This document shows positions 14,759 through 23,467 of a stretch of DNA of 39,842 nt, one piece after another; the first letter of the stretch is position 1, and the number at the start of each line of letters is the position of its first letter. A model generated the notes under the pieces. The model had not been told where the DNA came from and ran no database searches. It was given only the letters and a program-made list of their open reading frames with translations. The stretch is from Chitinispirillaceae bacterium. Lineage in GTDB: Bacteria; Fibrobacterota; Chitinivibrionia; Chitinivibrionales; Chitinispirillaceae. The position numbers were made by a program, and so were the translations under genes. The DNA lies in assembly GCA_016932075.1 (NCBI GenBank), contig JAFGDP010000025.1, forward strand, positions 1 to 39,842, in the 5' to 3' direction.

Positions 14759-16414
14759 ATGCCGTCTGTGCACGATCGTTATCGAATACTGTCGGTGGTG
14801 ATACTGTTCTTTTTTGTTGTTGACCTGCCGGCACAAACCAGCCCCTTTCCTTCGACGCTTTTTTCATCGAGTAAATTCGAGGATTTGCGTGGCGACGGCG
14901 CTGACCTTACCTCGATTTCCGGTTTGAGTGAAAAAGGCGCATTGAAGGGCCGCTTCAGCGAAGCCCTTGATAACTCAATAGACGAGACGCACTATATGGT
15001 GGGCGGTGGGGATGTGTTTATCATTTCAAGCACCGATAAAACCAACCGGATATTTTTAGGCACGGTCAGCCAGAACGGGGATATGTTGATACCTGATTTG
15101 GGTGAGGTGGCGATAGGAAAGGTTTCACTAAAAAAAGCCAAGGAATTGATCAAGGAGTTTGTTCGTCGGAAAATAAGGGGTGCGGGAGAGGTTGTCGTCG
15201 CGCTGCACAAGGCAAAAATTGCAAATGTTAACGTCATTGGAATGGTCGTTACGCCGGGCACCTATGAAATTGCCGGTGTTATGCGAATATGGGACGCCAT
15301 CGGCGGGGCCTGCAGGAATTTCGATGGCGTCACGGTGAAACGGCTTTTTGATGAGTGTGATATGCGTTCGATCAATCGCATACACGGGGACTCTCTTTAT
15401 CTTCTGGATATGTTCACCTATGTATACCAGGGTGACTTTACGCACAATCCCTATGTGTATCCGGGGGATAAAATCATTATCAATCCTCTTCAGAACAGGA
15501 TTTTCATTCATGGTGAAATTGCCGGACCTCGAACAGGATGGATCCCGCTCCGCCAAGGTGAACGTGCCGTTGATTTTCTTGCCCTTTTTATGTTAAACGA
15601 AAATTCTGATTCTGGAAACATCCAATTAAGGCGGAAACAGATCGCGGAAAACGGCAGCGTTAAAACTCAGGTGATACGTCTGGCGGAGCAACCAGGAGAA
15701 CTATTATGCAATGGCGATGTAATTACGGTACCTTCCAAGAAAAACGCATTTGAAGTGTTCATGATGACTATTGATGGAGAGGTGCGCCGGCCGGGAATGT
15801 ACCCGATAGAAAAAAGCGGCACCTCGCCGGAGGATGTTTTTGCAATGGCGGGGGGAAAAACACCTTTTGCAAATGAAGAAAAAACGGTCGTCATACGGAG
15901 GAATAAATTCTCCGTGGCTATGCCTATGATCATCGAGGGGAAAACCACCGAGTTCGGCGAACCGATCAGTTCGATCAGGCCTGAATTGGGTTCGGCAATG
16001 GGACTAATGACGTCGACGAAGGACTATTCGATACTAAAACTCAAAGACAATCCCGACCTGAAGCTTGAGCCGAATGACCAGATTTTCGTGCCGCGGTCCG
16101 AAAAAACCGTGTATGTCAGCGGCAACGTCAGGAACCCCGGCGGATATCCCTATGTAAAGGGCAAAACAAAGGAGTATTATATTCAACAAGCGGGCGGGTT
16201 TACCGAAAAAGCAAGCCGGCCAAACGTGTATCTCGTTGCGGAATACGGCGATGTCCGTCAGGTGTTCAACCGGGAAATCATCGAGGACGGTGACGTCATC
16301 GTCGTCCCGATGTCGCAGGAGTTCAAGAAGCTCACCACAATCATCCTTCCCATACTTAATGCGGGTTTAGGCATGCTCGGCCTGCTCGTTGGACTCTATG
16401 CAACCCTGCAATAG
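14759..16414 (+). CDS. Wza-like polysaccharide export protein with SLBB repeats
   Basis: A 551-residue envelope protein. A signal peptide covers about residues 1-26 (SVVILFFFVVDLPAQ), and there is no lipobox cysteine, unlike E. coli Wza. A Poly_export domain lies at about 78-165 (HYMVGGGDVFIIS; VSQNGDMLIPDLGEVAIG). Several SLBB beta-grasp repeats follow, marked by VIGMVVTPGTYEI, FIHGEIAGPRTG, TIDGEVRRPGMYPI and YVSGNVRNPGGYPY. The protein ends in a hydrophobic stretch (LTTIILPILNAGLGMLGLLV). Such proteins form or line the periplasmic and outer-membrane export channel. AGGAG is 11 bases before the ATG. A closer ATG at 14752 leads only to a 23-codon frame. It works with the Wzz-like protein. 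No polymerase, flippase or glycosyltransferase follows. Confidence 0.9.
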   Translation: MPSVHDRYRILSVVILFFFVVDLPAQTSPFPSTLFSSSKFEDLRGDGADLTSISGLSEKGALKGRFSEALDNSIDETHYMVGGGDVFIISSTDKTNRIFLGTVSQNGDMLIPDLGEVAIGKVSLKKAKELIKEFVRRKIRGAGEVVVALHKAKIANVNVIGMVVTPGTYEIAGVMRIWDAIGGACRNFDGVTVKRLFDECDMRSINRIHGDSLYLLDMFTYVYQGDFTHNPYVYPGDKIIINPLQNRIFIHGEIAGPRTGWIPLRQGERAVDFLALFMLNENSDSGNIQLRRKQIAENGSVKTQVIRLAEQPGELLCNGDVITVPSKKNAFEVFMMTIDGEVRRPGMYPIEKSGTSPEDVFAMAGGKTPFANEEKTVVIRRNKFSVAMPMIIEGKTTEFGEPISSIRPELGSAMGLMTSTKDYSILKLKDNPDLKLEPNDQIFVPRSEKTVYVSGNVRNPGGYPYVKGKTKEYYIQQAGGFTEKASRPNVYLVAEYGDVRQVFNREIIEDGDVIVVPMSQEFKKLTTIILPILNAGLGMLGLLVGLYATLQ

Positions 16415-16430
16415 GCGCCGTTATCGGCGT
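16415..16430. terminator. weak hairpin between convergent wza-like and V-ATPase genes
   Basis: CGCCG-TTAT-CGGCG (16416-16429) forms a five-pair stem in the 41 bases between two convergent stops. Neither strand has a U-run after it, so its use as a bidirectional terminator is uncertain. Confidence 0.3.
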
Positions 16431-16455
16431 AAACCCTGCGTTTGCGGAGCCGGCG

Positions 16456-16905
16456 TCAGGACGGTATGAGGCCGCGCATGAGGATTCCCGCTATGAGCGC
16501 GAGAATGGCGTAAAATTCCGGATATGCCGCAAGGATCATGGTATTGCCGAATACGCTATGGCCGCTGCCGATGGCGGCGATGCCGTCGGCGCACACCCTT
16601 CCCTGATACATGCCGCTGAAAATGCAGGCGAATCCTACGGCAAGGCCCGATCCAAGGACGATACTTCCCTGCAGGAGCGTCATATCAGGTGTAATGACCG
16701 ATTGAAAAAGAAAAAACATGACAAAACCATAAAGTCCCTGGGTTCCCGGCACCGCCGTAAGCACGATGCCGCTGCCGAAAAGATCGGGCCGCTTTTTTAA
16801 AAGTCCGAGCGCCGCGCTCCCTGCGGTGCCGGTGCCGATTGCCGATCCTGCGCCGGCGAGTCCTACCATACAACCTAATCCGATCAATGCTGCGATAAGT
16901 CCCAT
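16456..16905 (-). CDS. atpK: V-type ATPase proteolipid subunit K
   Basis: Membrane rotor ring subunit, 149 residues, with two fused two-helix hairpins (four TM helices). The first hairpin starts MGLIAALIGLGCMVGLAGAG. The ion site matches Enterococcus hirae NtpK: PGTQGLYG at 53-60 gives Thr55, Gln56 and Tyr59, MYQGR at 99-103 gives Gln101, and YPEFYAIL at 128-135 gives Glu130. These equal Thr64, Gln65, Tyr68, Gln110 and Glu139 of NtpK, so sodium coupling is likely. The start at 16905 has AAGGAG five bases upstream. The longer frame to 16929 would read through that site. It is the last gene of the V-ATPase operon. Confidence 0.95.
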   Translation of the reverse strand: MGLIAALIGLGCMVGLAGAGSAIGTGTAGSAALGLLKKRPDLFGSGIVLTAVPGTQGLYGFVMFFLFQSVITPDMTLLQGSIVLGSGLAVGFACIFSGMYQGRVCADGIAAIGSGHSVFGNTMILAAYPEFYAILALIAGILMRGLIPS

Positions 16906-16933
16906 AGGGTCTCCTTGGATGAATGTCAACTGG

Positions 16934-18865
16934 TTATGGTGTCTGTTCCTTGGCTATTTTAACAAAGGGAATAAAGGGTTTTCCTCCGCCGAGAAATCCA
17001 AGATTGGAATAAAATTCAAGAAACGTGAGGCGCAGCGAATGAACAAACGCGCCGACCATGGCGAGGGTAAAATTCAGACTGTGGCCGAAAAGCAGGATCA
17101 GGATGGTGGCGATGATCATCGGAGAGTCGAAATGAACCTGCCCGTTTTCGGTGATCACCTGGAACGCCATCGCGTTTACCGCGCCGCCCAGAAGGCCGCT
17201 GGCAAGACCAAGAGCAAAAAGCCTCAGGTATGACAGCAGATGGGAAAAGATGCCCCCCGCAAACTGGTACAATTCCCACAACCCAAGCGGGAGCCGCACG
17301 GAAAAGGGTTTTCGCGGATTATTAAAAAGGAAGAGCAGAACAAGGCCGGCACACATCATGGTTTTGGCTAGCGCAATCGGAATCAGAAGCGGAATTTTAC
17401 CGAACGGAATTATGCCGATCGTGGTAGCGGCGATGGAGAGGCCAAGAAAATCGACGTGCGCTGCCCAGGAAAGGCTGCCGACGATCATTGCGATATACGC
17501 AAAAGGCACTATCACGGAAACGAAGGTTTTTGTCCTTCGCACTTCGTTCACCATTCGCAATACAATCGCCAGCGTAAGCTGAACATAACCGATCACCAAG
17601 GCAAACCGCATCATGGGAAACACCGTTCCTTCTTCACCTTCGGTTGCGGCAAGGAAGGGGGTGAACAGGGTACTTTCGGGGAAAAAGGCGGAATCCGGTG
17701 GAGTACCGGCAAGGGGAAAAAGCGGATTGCTGAAGCAGTTGTTGAGGGCAATGCCGCAGAGCGCGGTAGAGGCGCCGAGGACGGCGATCAGCATGCAGAT
17801 TAGCCGTTTGGACGGGGCCAGGGTGAATGCGGCGACACCTGCGGCTGAAAAAATGATAAGGCCGTACGCCAGATCCCCTATGCACAGACCGACAAAAAGG
17901 GTAAAGAAAGGGGCAAAAAAAGGCGTCGTGTCTATTTCACGGTAATTGGGAAGCGAATAAATTTTTAATACCGGCTCGAACAGCCGTGAAAAGGGACCGC
18001 TTTTCAGAAGTACGGGGACCTGTTCGTCGGGAAGCGGCTCCCGCATGATCCAGTATGCGCTGAAGCGGCTGAGGAATTGTGACAGGGCTGTTTCGCGGTG
18101 GGCCGGGAGCCATCCGGAGAGCGTAAGGAGGGTACCCTGGACCGTATCGCGCATGCTCAGGCGTGCGCCTTCCATGCGGACGCCATCAAGCATCTCAGCG
18201 CGCATCCCGTACAGAATAGCAATTACCGGTGCAAATTCAGCGAGTTGCCGCTGGATGGTTACCTGCTCCTCGGAAAGCTCCTTGATACGTTCGAGCGCGG
18301 TTGCGAGCGACAACAATGGGAGACGGATCTCCTCCGCGCCCGTGGTCTGCAGATCAGCGGGCCCGATCGTAATGAAATAGACGTGCCGGGTATCACGGGA
18401 GATCTCTTTTCGATAGGTATCGCCGTTCTTCAGCCGCGCCCATTTTTTAGGGTGGATAATGAAGAACCGTACCGGAACACCGTTTTCCCCGAGTGCGCGG
18501 ACAACCCGCGGATCGAACTGACCCCATGGCGCAAGCTGGTCGGCCTCCTTTTTCAGACGCGAGAGTTCCTGGCCGGTGCGGTCGAGTTCCTGGTCAAGCG
18601 CTGTGGCACGAGCGATGATATGCTCGCCGCTCAACTGGCCGGTTTCGGCAACCGATGCGGTGCCGTGGGTTTTCCGGCATTTCCGTATGAGCTCAATCGT
18701 ACGGTCGATGTTCTTCAACCGTTCGGTCAGCCGTGAGAACTCGCCCGCGGAAGCTGGAATGTTCTCTTCAAGATGAACCACGCCTAGGGCGCGGAGTTCA
18801 TCGAGAAAACGTTCCCGTTCCCGGTGGTAGAGCAGCAGCTCCAGCTTTTTCATCGGGACGATCAT
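16934..18865 (-). CDS. atpI: V-type ATPase subunit I (a-type stator)
   Basis: Inner-membrane stator subunit, 643 residues. The cytoplasmic N-terminal half begins MIVPMKKLELLLYHRERERF and contains long coiled-coil helices (about 90-120 and 190-220). The C-terminal half from about residue 310 has seven or so membrane helices. Two arginines expected at the ion half-channels are present, Arg548 in SYLRLFALGLA and Arg612 in VHSLRLTFLEFY. The ATG overlaps the subunit D stop in ATGA. It sits between D and K, the usual order in Chlamydia-type V-ATPase operons. Confidence 0.95.
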   Translation of the reverse strand: MIVPMKKLELLLYHRERERFLDELRALGVVHLEENIPASAGEFSRLTERLKNIDRTIELIRKCRKTHGTASVAETGQLSGEHIIARATALDQELDRTGQELSRLKKEADQLAPWGQFDPRVVRALGENGVPVRFFIIHPKKWARLKNGDTYRKEISRDTRHVYFITIGPADLQTTGAEEIRLPLLSLATALERIKELSEEQVTIQRQLAEFAPVIAILYGMRAEMLDGVRMEGARLSMRDTVQGTLLTLSGWLPAHRETALSQFLSRFSAYWIMREPLPDEQVPVLLKSGPFSRLFEPVLKIYSLPNYREIDTTPFFAPFFTLFVGLCIGDLAYGLIIFSAAGVAAFTLAPSKRLICMLIAVLGASTALCGIALNNCFSNPLFPLAGTPPDSAFFPESTLFTPFLAATEGEEGTVFPMMRFALVIGYVQLTLAIVLRMVNEVRRTKTFVSVIVPFAYIAMIVGSLSWAAHVDFLGLSIAATTIGIIPFGKIPLLIPIALAKTMMCAGLVLLFLFNNPRKPFSVRLPLGLWELYQFAGGIFSHLLSYLRLFALGLASGLLGGAVNAMAFQVITENGQVHFDSPMIIATILILLFGHSLNFTLAMVGAFVHSLRLTFLEFYSNLGFLGGGKPFIPFVKIAKEQTP

Positions 18866-19464
18866 GCCGCCGCCCTTGCCGCCGCACGTCTTGATTTGAG
18901 GATCTTCTGCGACGATTTGGAGAGATTCTCTTCATCTTCAAGAAACCGTTTGATTTTCCTGATCGCTTCCTGATATTCCGGAATCAACACCTTCTGGTAC
19001 AGGTTGACTTTCTGGGTTGTTTTTTTTCTGGCGATTTCGAGGATCCGCACTTTCTCGAGGGCAATTTTTTCCCTGATACGCAATGTTACCGTCCGCTTGA
19101 CCTGTTCAAGGCCTTCCGGCAGCCAGAATGGTTTTTCAAAGACACTGTAGGGTGCAATAGAGAAGGCAATGTCCTTGAGCACCGGGGTTTTCACGCCCGC
19201 AATGATTTTTTCACCGAGGGCGACGTTCTCAATGCTGAACATGGATCTCTCGAATTCATTCCACAGGCGCGGCGCGATCATCGCCCGAGTATGGTCGACG
19301 GCGATCTCCTTTTCAATCTCGGCGAGTTCGCCGCGCGCGCGCTGCACCTCGAAGCGGAGCGCCGACTCCTTTGCGCAAAGGATGGGCAGCGCGTTTTCCC
19401 GTATGCGCAGGTCCCTGGTGAGCTGGTTAAGAAACGTTTTATTATACTGTATTTTTACGGGCAT
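18862..19464 (-). CDS. atpD: V-type ATPase subunit D (central rotor)
   Basis: Central shaft subunit, 200 residues, almost all helical. It has the family N-terminus with Asn and Lys near YNKTFLNQLTRDLRIRENAL, and a C-terminal helix with TQKVNLYQKVLIPEYQEAIRKI. N- and C-terminal helices pair as a coiled coil inside the A3B3 head. GGAGG lies about 11 bases before the ATG. It overlaps subunit I by four bases. No separate subunit F gene, the usual partner of D, is in the operon. Confidence 0.93.
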   Translation of the reverse strand: MPVKIQYNKTFLNQLTRDLRIRENALPILCAKESALRFEVQRARGELAEIEKEIAVDHTRAMIAPRLWNEFERSMFSIENVALGEKIIAGVKTPVLKDIAFSIAPYSVFEKPFWLPEGLEQVKRTVTLRIREKIALEKVRILEIARKKTTQKVNLYQKVLIPEYQEAIRKIKRFLEDEENLSKSSQKILKSRRAAARAAA

Positions 19465-19501
19465 GATTCATTTCCCTCCGGGACGCCGCTCCCCCGAAAC
19501 G

Positions 19502-20824
19502 TCATCCGGCCTTCCAGTACGTATCCACGAACACCTGCTTGATCCCGACCTCATCCTTTGAGAAGTGTTTGTTAAAAAGCCTCCATACACAGTCCAGCAT
19601 TGCCGTGGTGTCGATATTGACGTCAATGGCAAGAAGTTCGCGTGAATACTCCTTGGCAAAAGCCAGCGCGCGCCGGTCGTAATCGGTAAGCTCAAAACCG
19701 TTTTCAAGTTTTGTGCGGGCGTTCGCCGCATCCGCATACAGGCGCACCGAGGCGTTCATTACCTGCGGATGGTCTTCGCGCGTTTTTTTGCCGATAACAA
19801 GCTGTTTGAGCCGTGAAAGACTGCGGAAGGGATCAACGATAACGCGGCCGATATCGGTATCACGGCGCAGGTAAAGCTGGCCTTCGGTGATATAACCCGT
19901 GTTGTCCGGTATGGAATGGGTAATATCGCCTCCCGAAAGCGTGGTAACGGCAATGATGGTGATGGATCCGCCGTCAGGGAACTGCGCCGCCCGCTCGTAG
20001 ATCCGAGCCAGGTCGCTGTACAGCGATCCCGGCATGCTGTCTTTGGACGGTATCTGGTCCATGCGGTTGGAAACAATGGACAGCGCGTCGGCATAGAGCG
20101 TCATGTCGGTGAGCAGACAGAGAACCTTCTGGCGGTGCTCCACCGCGAAATACTCCGACGCGGCAAGGCACATGTCGGGAACGAGCAGCCGTTCGACCGG
20201 CGGATCCTGGGTGGTATTAACAAAAGCAACAATGCGGTCGCGCGCGCCCGCATTGTCAAAGACCGCCTTGTAGTAAAGGTAGTCGTCATTGGAAAGTCCC
20301 ATGCCGCCGAGCACGATCACGTCGGCTTTTGCACGGAGCGCAACGGTCGCCATGACCTGGTTGTACGGCTGGTCGGCGTCGGCGAAAAACGGGATTTTTT
20401 GACCGGTAACCAGCGTGTTGTTGAGATCAATACCGGCGATGCCCGTGGCGATGAGTTCCGAAGGCTGCCGCCGCCGCACCGGGTTGACCGACGCGCCTCC
20501 GATTTCCACCGGCGTTCCTTCGATACGGGGCCCGCCGTCGATGGGTTCTCCATAGGCGTTCATGAACCGTCCCCGCAGACCCGGACCAGCCGTCAGCATG
20601 GGAAAAGAACCGAGGAACACCACTTCCGCGTCGGTGGCGATACCCTGTGTGCCGGGAAAGACCTGAAGCGTGACGCGATCGCGTTCGATGCGCACCACCT
20701 GGGAGGGCCTTCCGTCGACAAGCGCCATCTCCTCGTTGGCGACATCCAGTGCTTTGACCGCACAGGTCGCCTTGGTGATTTCCTCGATATGGGTATAGAT
20801 CCGTTTGAAGGCTTGTGTTTTCAT
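19502..20824 (-). CDS. atpB: V-type ATPase subunit B (non-catalytic)
   Basis: Regulatory, non-catalytic head subunit, 440 residues. Family features are FPGTQGIATDAEVVFLG, ERIEGTPVEIGGASVNP-type sequence, TGIAGIDLNNTLVTGQKIPFF, TDMTLYADALSIVSNRMDQIPSKDSMPGSLYSDLARIYERA and TTLSGGDITHSIPDNTGYITEGQL. As expected it has no P-loop where subunit A has one. The start at 20824 has AAAGGA about 11 bases upstream, seven bases after the subunit A stop. A longer frame to 20887 would overlap subunit A by 56 bases and is less likely. The C-terminus (FVDTYWKAG) is normal. Confidence 0.95.
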   Translation of the reverse strand: MKTQAFKRIYTHIEEITKATCAVKALDVANEEMALVDGRPSQVVRIERDRVTLQVFPGTQGIATDAEVVFLGSFPMLTAGPGLRGRFMNAYGEPIDGGPRIEGTPVEIGGASVNPVRRRQPSELIATGIAGIDLNNTLVTGQKIPFFADADQPYNQVMATVALRAKADVIVLGGMGLSNDDYLYYKAVFDNAGARDRIVAFVNTTQDPPVERLLVPDMCLAASEYFAVEHRQKVLCLLTDMTLYADALSIVSNRMDQIPSKDSMPGSLYSDLARIYERAAQFPDGGSITIIAVTTLSGGDITHSIPDNTGYITEGQLYLRRDTDIGRVIVDPFRSLSRLKQLVIGKKTREDHPQVMNASVRLYADAANARTKLENGFELTDYDRRALAFAKEYSRELLAIDVNIDTTAMLDCVWRLFNKHFSKDEVGIKQVFVDTYWKAG

Positions 20825-20831
20825 CGCCGCA

Positions 20832-22619
20832 TTATTCCTTTGTATCGAATGATCGTACCCCCGCGCCGTCACTGCACCGTTCGTCAAGGTGCGTGAAAAG
20901 CCGCTCTTGAAATTCGTTGAACGGCGGGCTCTTGAACTCCTTGTAGTTCATCTGCCGGAGCAGGTTGATTGCTTTTTTGAAATAGGCGGCTACCGCCTCA
21001 AACGATTCAAAACGGAATTCCGCATCGCAGATGGCCAGGACCAGGTCGGCCATATACCGTTGACGCTCAATGGGCGTTGAGGCGTCTATCCGGTCAAAAG
21101 CGTCCTGCTGCAACAGAACGAAATCAATGATCTCGGCCTTGTTGAACGCCACATGATAGTCGAGTGGCACGCCGTCATCGCCGAGGATGTTTATCTGGTC
21201 CCGCATTTCCTTTCCCCTGAGAAGGCAGTCCTTGATCTTCTGAACCCTGCCGACCCATCCCTTCTCAAAGGCGTCATCGAAAAACGCATTCATCTCTTCA
21301 TATTCAAGGTATTTCGAGTAGCTGTCTATGGGATCGATCGCCGGATACCGCTTGCTGTCCGCGCGGACCTGTGACAGGGCGTAAAAGCAGCGCGCGACCT
21401 TCTTTGTGGCTTCGCTGACCGGTTCCTTGAGATTGCCGCCGGCGGGACTGACCGTGCCGATGAAGGTAACGGATCCTGAGGCGCCGTTGTTGAGCCGCAC
21501 ATACCCTGCCCGCGCATAATAATTGGCGATGATGGCGGGCAGGTCCATGGGAAACGCGTCCGGGCCCGGAAGCTCTTCCATGCGGTTCGACATTTCGCGC
21601 AGCGCCTGCGCCCAGCGCGAGGTGGAATCCGCCAGCAGCATGACCTTAAGGCCCATCATCCGGTAATATTCGGCAACCGTCATGGCGGTGTACACGCTCG
21701 CTTCACGCGCCGCGACCGGCATGTTGGAGGTGTTGCAGATGATGATAGTGCGTTCTATCAATTTGCGGCCGGTCCGAGGATCATCGAGTTTCGGAAACTC
21801 GGCAAACAGCTCCACCACTTCGTTGGCGCGCTCGCCGCATGCGGCGATGACGATGAGATCGGCATCCGCGAATTTTGCGAGAGCATGCTGCAGCACCGTC
21901 TTTCCGGAACCGAACGGGCCCGGGATAAATCCGGTGCCGCCTTCGGCCATGGGGTTGAGGGTGTCGATGACACGCACGCCGGTTTCCAGTATTTTAAACG
22001 GCCGCATCTTGCTGCGGTAGCACTGCATTTCGAGTTTTACCGGCCAGTGCACGGCCATGGTGAGGGGCCGCTCCCGGCCGTTCCGGGAGATCACGGCAAT
22101 GGTGTCGTCGACGGTATACTCTCCCTCGGGCGCAACCGAGACAAGGGTGACGCTTCCCTCAATGTCAAACGGCACCATGATCTTGTGCTCGATCCATCCT
22201 TCCCGGACCCAGCCGAGCCAGCTCCCTGCTTCGACGACGTCGCCCGGGCCGGTCAGCGGGATAAAATGCCACGTGGCTTTTCTGTCGAGCGGGTCGGTAT
22301 AGTCACCCCGGCGCAGGAACAGTCCTTCCTTGGCGACAAGATCGTTCTGGAGGCCGTCGTAATTTTTCGACAGCATGCCCGGTCCAAGGGTCGCCTCGAG
22401 CATGTGTCCCGAGAACTCGACGGATTGCCCGATACGAAGACCGCGTGTGCTCTCAAATGACTGTGCGTAGGCGGACGAGCCGCTGATTTTTATTACTTCG
22501 GCCATGAGACGGGTTTTTTCCAAACAAATGAAACAGATTTCGTTCTGAAAAACCGGACCGTTTACCTCAATGGTAATGAGGTTGGATACGATGCCGACAA
22601 TGGTGCCGTGAGTGCCCAT
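20832..22619 (-). CDS. atpA: V-type ATPase subunit A (catalytic)
   Basis: Catalytic head subunit, 595 residues. The N-terminal beta barrel (GTIVGIVSNLITIEVNGPVF) is followed by the A-specific insertion region (about 115-190). The nucleotide site has the P-loop GPFGSGKT at 234-241, and the catalytic glutamate region CGERANEVVELF begins at 261, with Glu263. Further motifs are SNMPVAAREASVYT and LADSTSRWAQALREMSNRMEELPGPDAFPMDLPA. The start lies one base after the stop of the DUF2764 gene, so the two are tightly coupled. The enzyme may hydrolyse ATP to pump ions or run as a synthase; the sequence does not decide. Confidence 0.97.
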   Translation of the reverse strand: MGTHGTIVGIVSNLITIEVNGPVFQNEICFICLEKTRLMAEVIKISGSSAYAQSFESTRGLRIGQSVEFSGHMLEATLGPGMLSKNYDGLQNDLVAKEGLFLRRGDYTDPLDRKATWHFIPLTGPGDVVEAGSWLGWVREGWIEHKIMVPFDIEGSVTLVSVAPEGEYTVDDTIAVISRNGRERPLTMAVHWPVKLEMQCYRSKMRPFKILETGVRVIDTLNPMAEGGTGFIPGPFGSGKTVLQHALAKFADADLIVIAACGERANEVVELFAEFPKLDDPRTGRKLIERTIIICNTSNMPVAAREASVYTAMTVAEYYRMMGLKVMLLADSTSRWAQALREMSNRMEELPGPDAFPMDLPAIIANYYARAGYVRLNNGASGSVTFIGTVSPAGGNLKEPVSEATKKVARCFYALSQVRADSKRYPAIDPIDSYSKYLEYEEMNAFFDDAFEKGWVGRVQKIKDCLLRGKEMRDQINILGDDGVPLDYHVAFNKAEIIDFVLLQQDAFDRIDASTPIERQRYMADLVLAICDAEFRFESFEAVAAYFKKAINLLRQMNYKEFKSPPFNEFQERLFTHLDERCSDGAGVRSFDTKE

Positions 22620-22620
22620 G

Positions 22621-23463
22621 CTATCCCTTTGCTGTTAAACTGAATTGCCCGACACAATCCTCGACAAGACGCGCATGCACTCGCCGGCCTTCCTGTTCAT
22701 CCAGCTTCTGCCACCGTTCGACAAGCAGCAGTTTCAAGGCGCAGGCAAGGATTGTTTCTATACGGAAAAAATCAACGGGAACGAGTTCGTCGATAACGTT
22801 CCATCGCAGAATGTCGAGCGTTTTTTCCCTCTCAAGGGGCGTTTTTTTATGGAGCTCAAGCAGCTGTTCTATCCAGCGGAGTTTCCCGGAAAGGCCGAAA
22901 TCCGGGGCGCTGGAACGCCGGAGCGATGAAGCGACATCATTGGACCCGATGATCGTTGACGACATGACGTCGGCCCGGGAGCCAAGCGACAGGTGCGTGA
23001 GCTTTTTCCGCAGCGTCAGCGCAGCCAGGACGTTACGAAGATTGCATTCAAACGTGAACCATTCCCGCAGGAATTCATTGCCAGCGTCCATCATTTCGCC
23101 GAAGAAGAGCGCGTTGAGCTGGTCGGGCCAGGAATAGCCGGCAACGGGCGGCGCATTGTCCCGGTAGGCATTAACGAAACGGGAAAGATAGTCGGGAAAC
23201 AGCTCTTTCCCCTTGCACCCGGCAACGACCTCTTCCCTGTTCAGGTTGCCGCGGTCATCAAACGGAACATCCGTTGCTGCAAGGGTATTATAAACGTTGC
23301 TGTTATCGATTTGCAGCCTGATTTTGCCGAGGAGGTCTCGATCCAGGGAGACCACCGCATCGTCGGCTTCCGCCATAAAATCGTTGAACGACGGAGCATG
23401 TCGCTTCTCGTCGAGAAACAGGTCGGGCAGGCCGGCTGCGAAATAAAAATAGTGGGCGGGCAT
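22621..23463 (-). CDS. DUF2764 protein of V-ATPase operons
   Basis: A 280-residue protein found only in the E-A gap of Chlamydia/spirochaete/Bacteroidetes-type V-ATPase operons. The N-terminus HYFYFAAGLPDLFLDEKRHA and the central FECNLRNVLAALTLRK are the recognisable parts. The second resembles the NLRN stretch of V-ATPase subunit C/d. It probably serves as a C-like connector between the rotor ring and shaft, since no conventional C gene is present. That is inference from position, size and this short similarity. It starts four bases after the subunit E stop. Confidence 0.85.
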   Translation of the reverse strand: MPAHYFYFAAGLPDLFLDEKRHAPSFNDFMAEADDAVVSLDRDLLGKIRLQIDNSNVYNTLAATDVPFDDRGNLNREEVVAGCKGKELFPDYLSRFVNAYRDNAPPVAGYSWPDQLNALFFGEMMDAGNEFLREWFTFECNLRNVLAALTLRKKLTHLSLGSRADVMSSTIIGSNDVASSLRRSSAPDFGLSGKLRWIEQLLELHKKTPLEREKTLDILRWNVIDELVPVDFFRIETILACALKLLLVERWQKLDEQEGRRVHARLVEDCVGQFSLTAKG

Positions 23464-23467
23464 TGGA

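Noticed and set aside
19916..20896. Long plus-strand open frame opposite V-ATPase subunit B
   Set aside because: It is antisense to a certain gene, rich in His/Arg/Gly as expected of a shadow frame, and has no recognisable domain.
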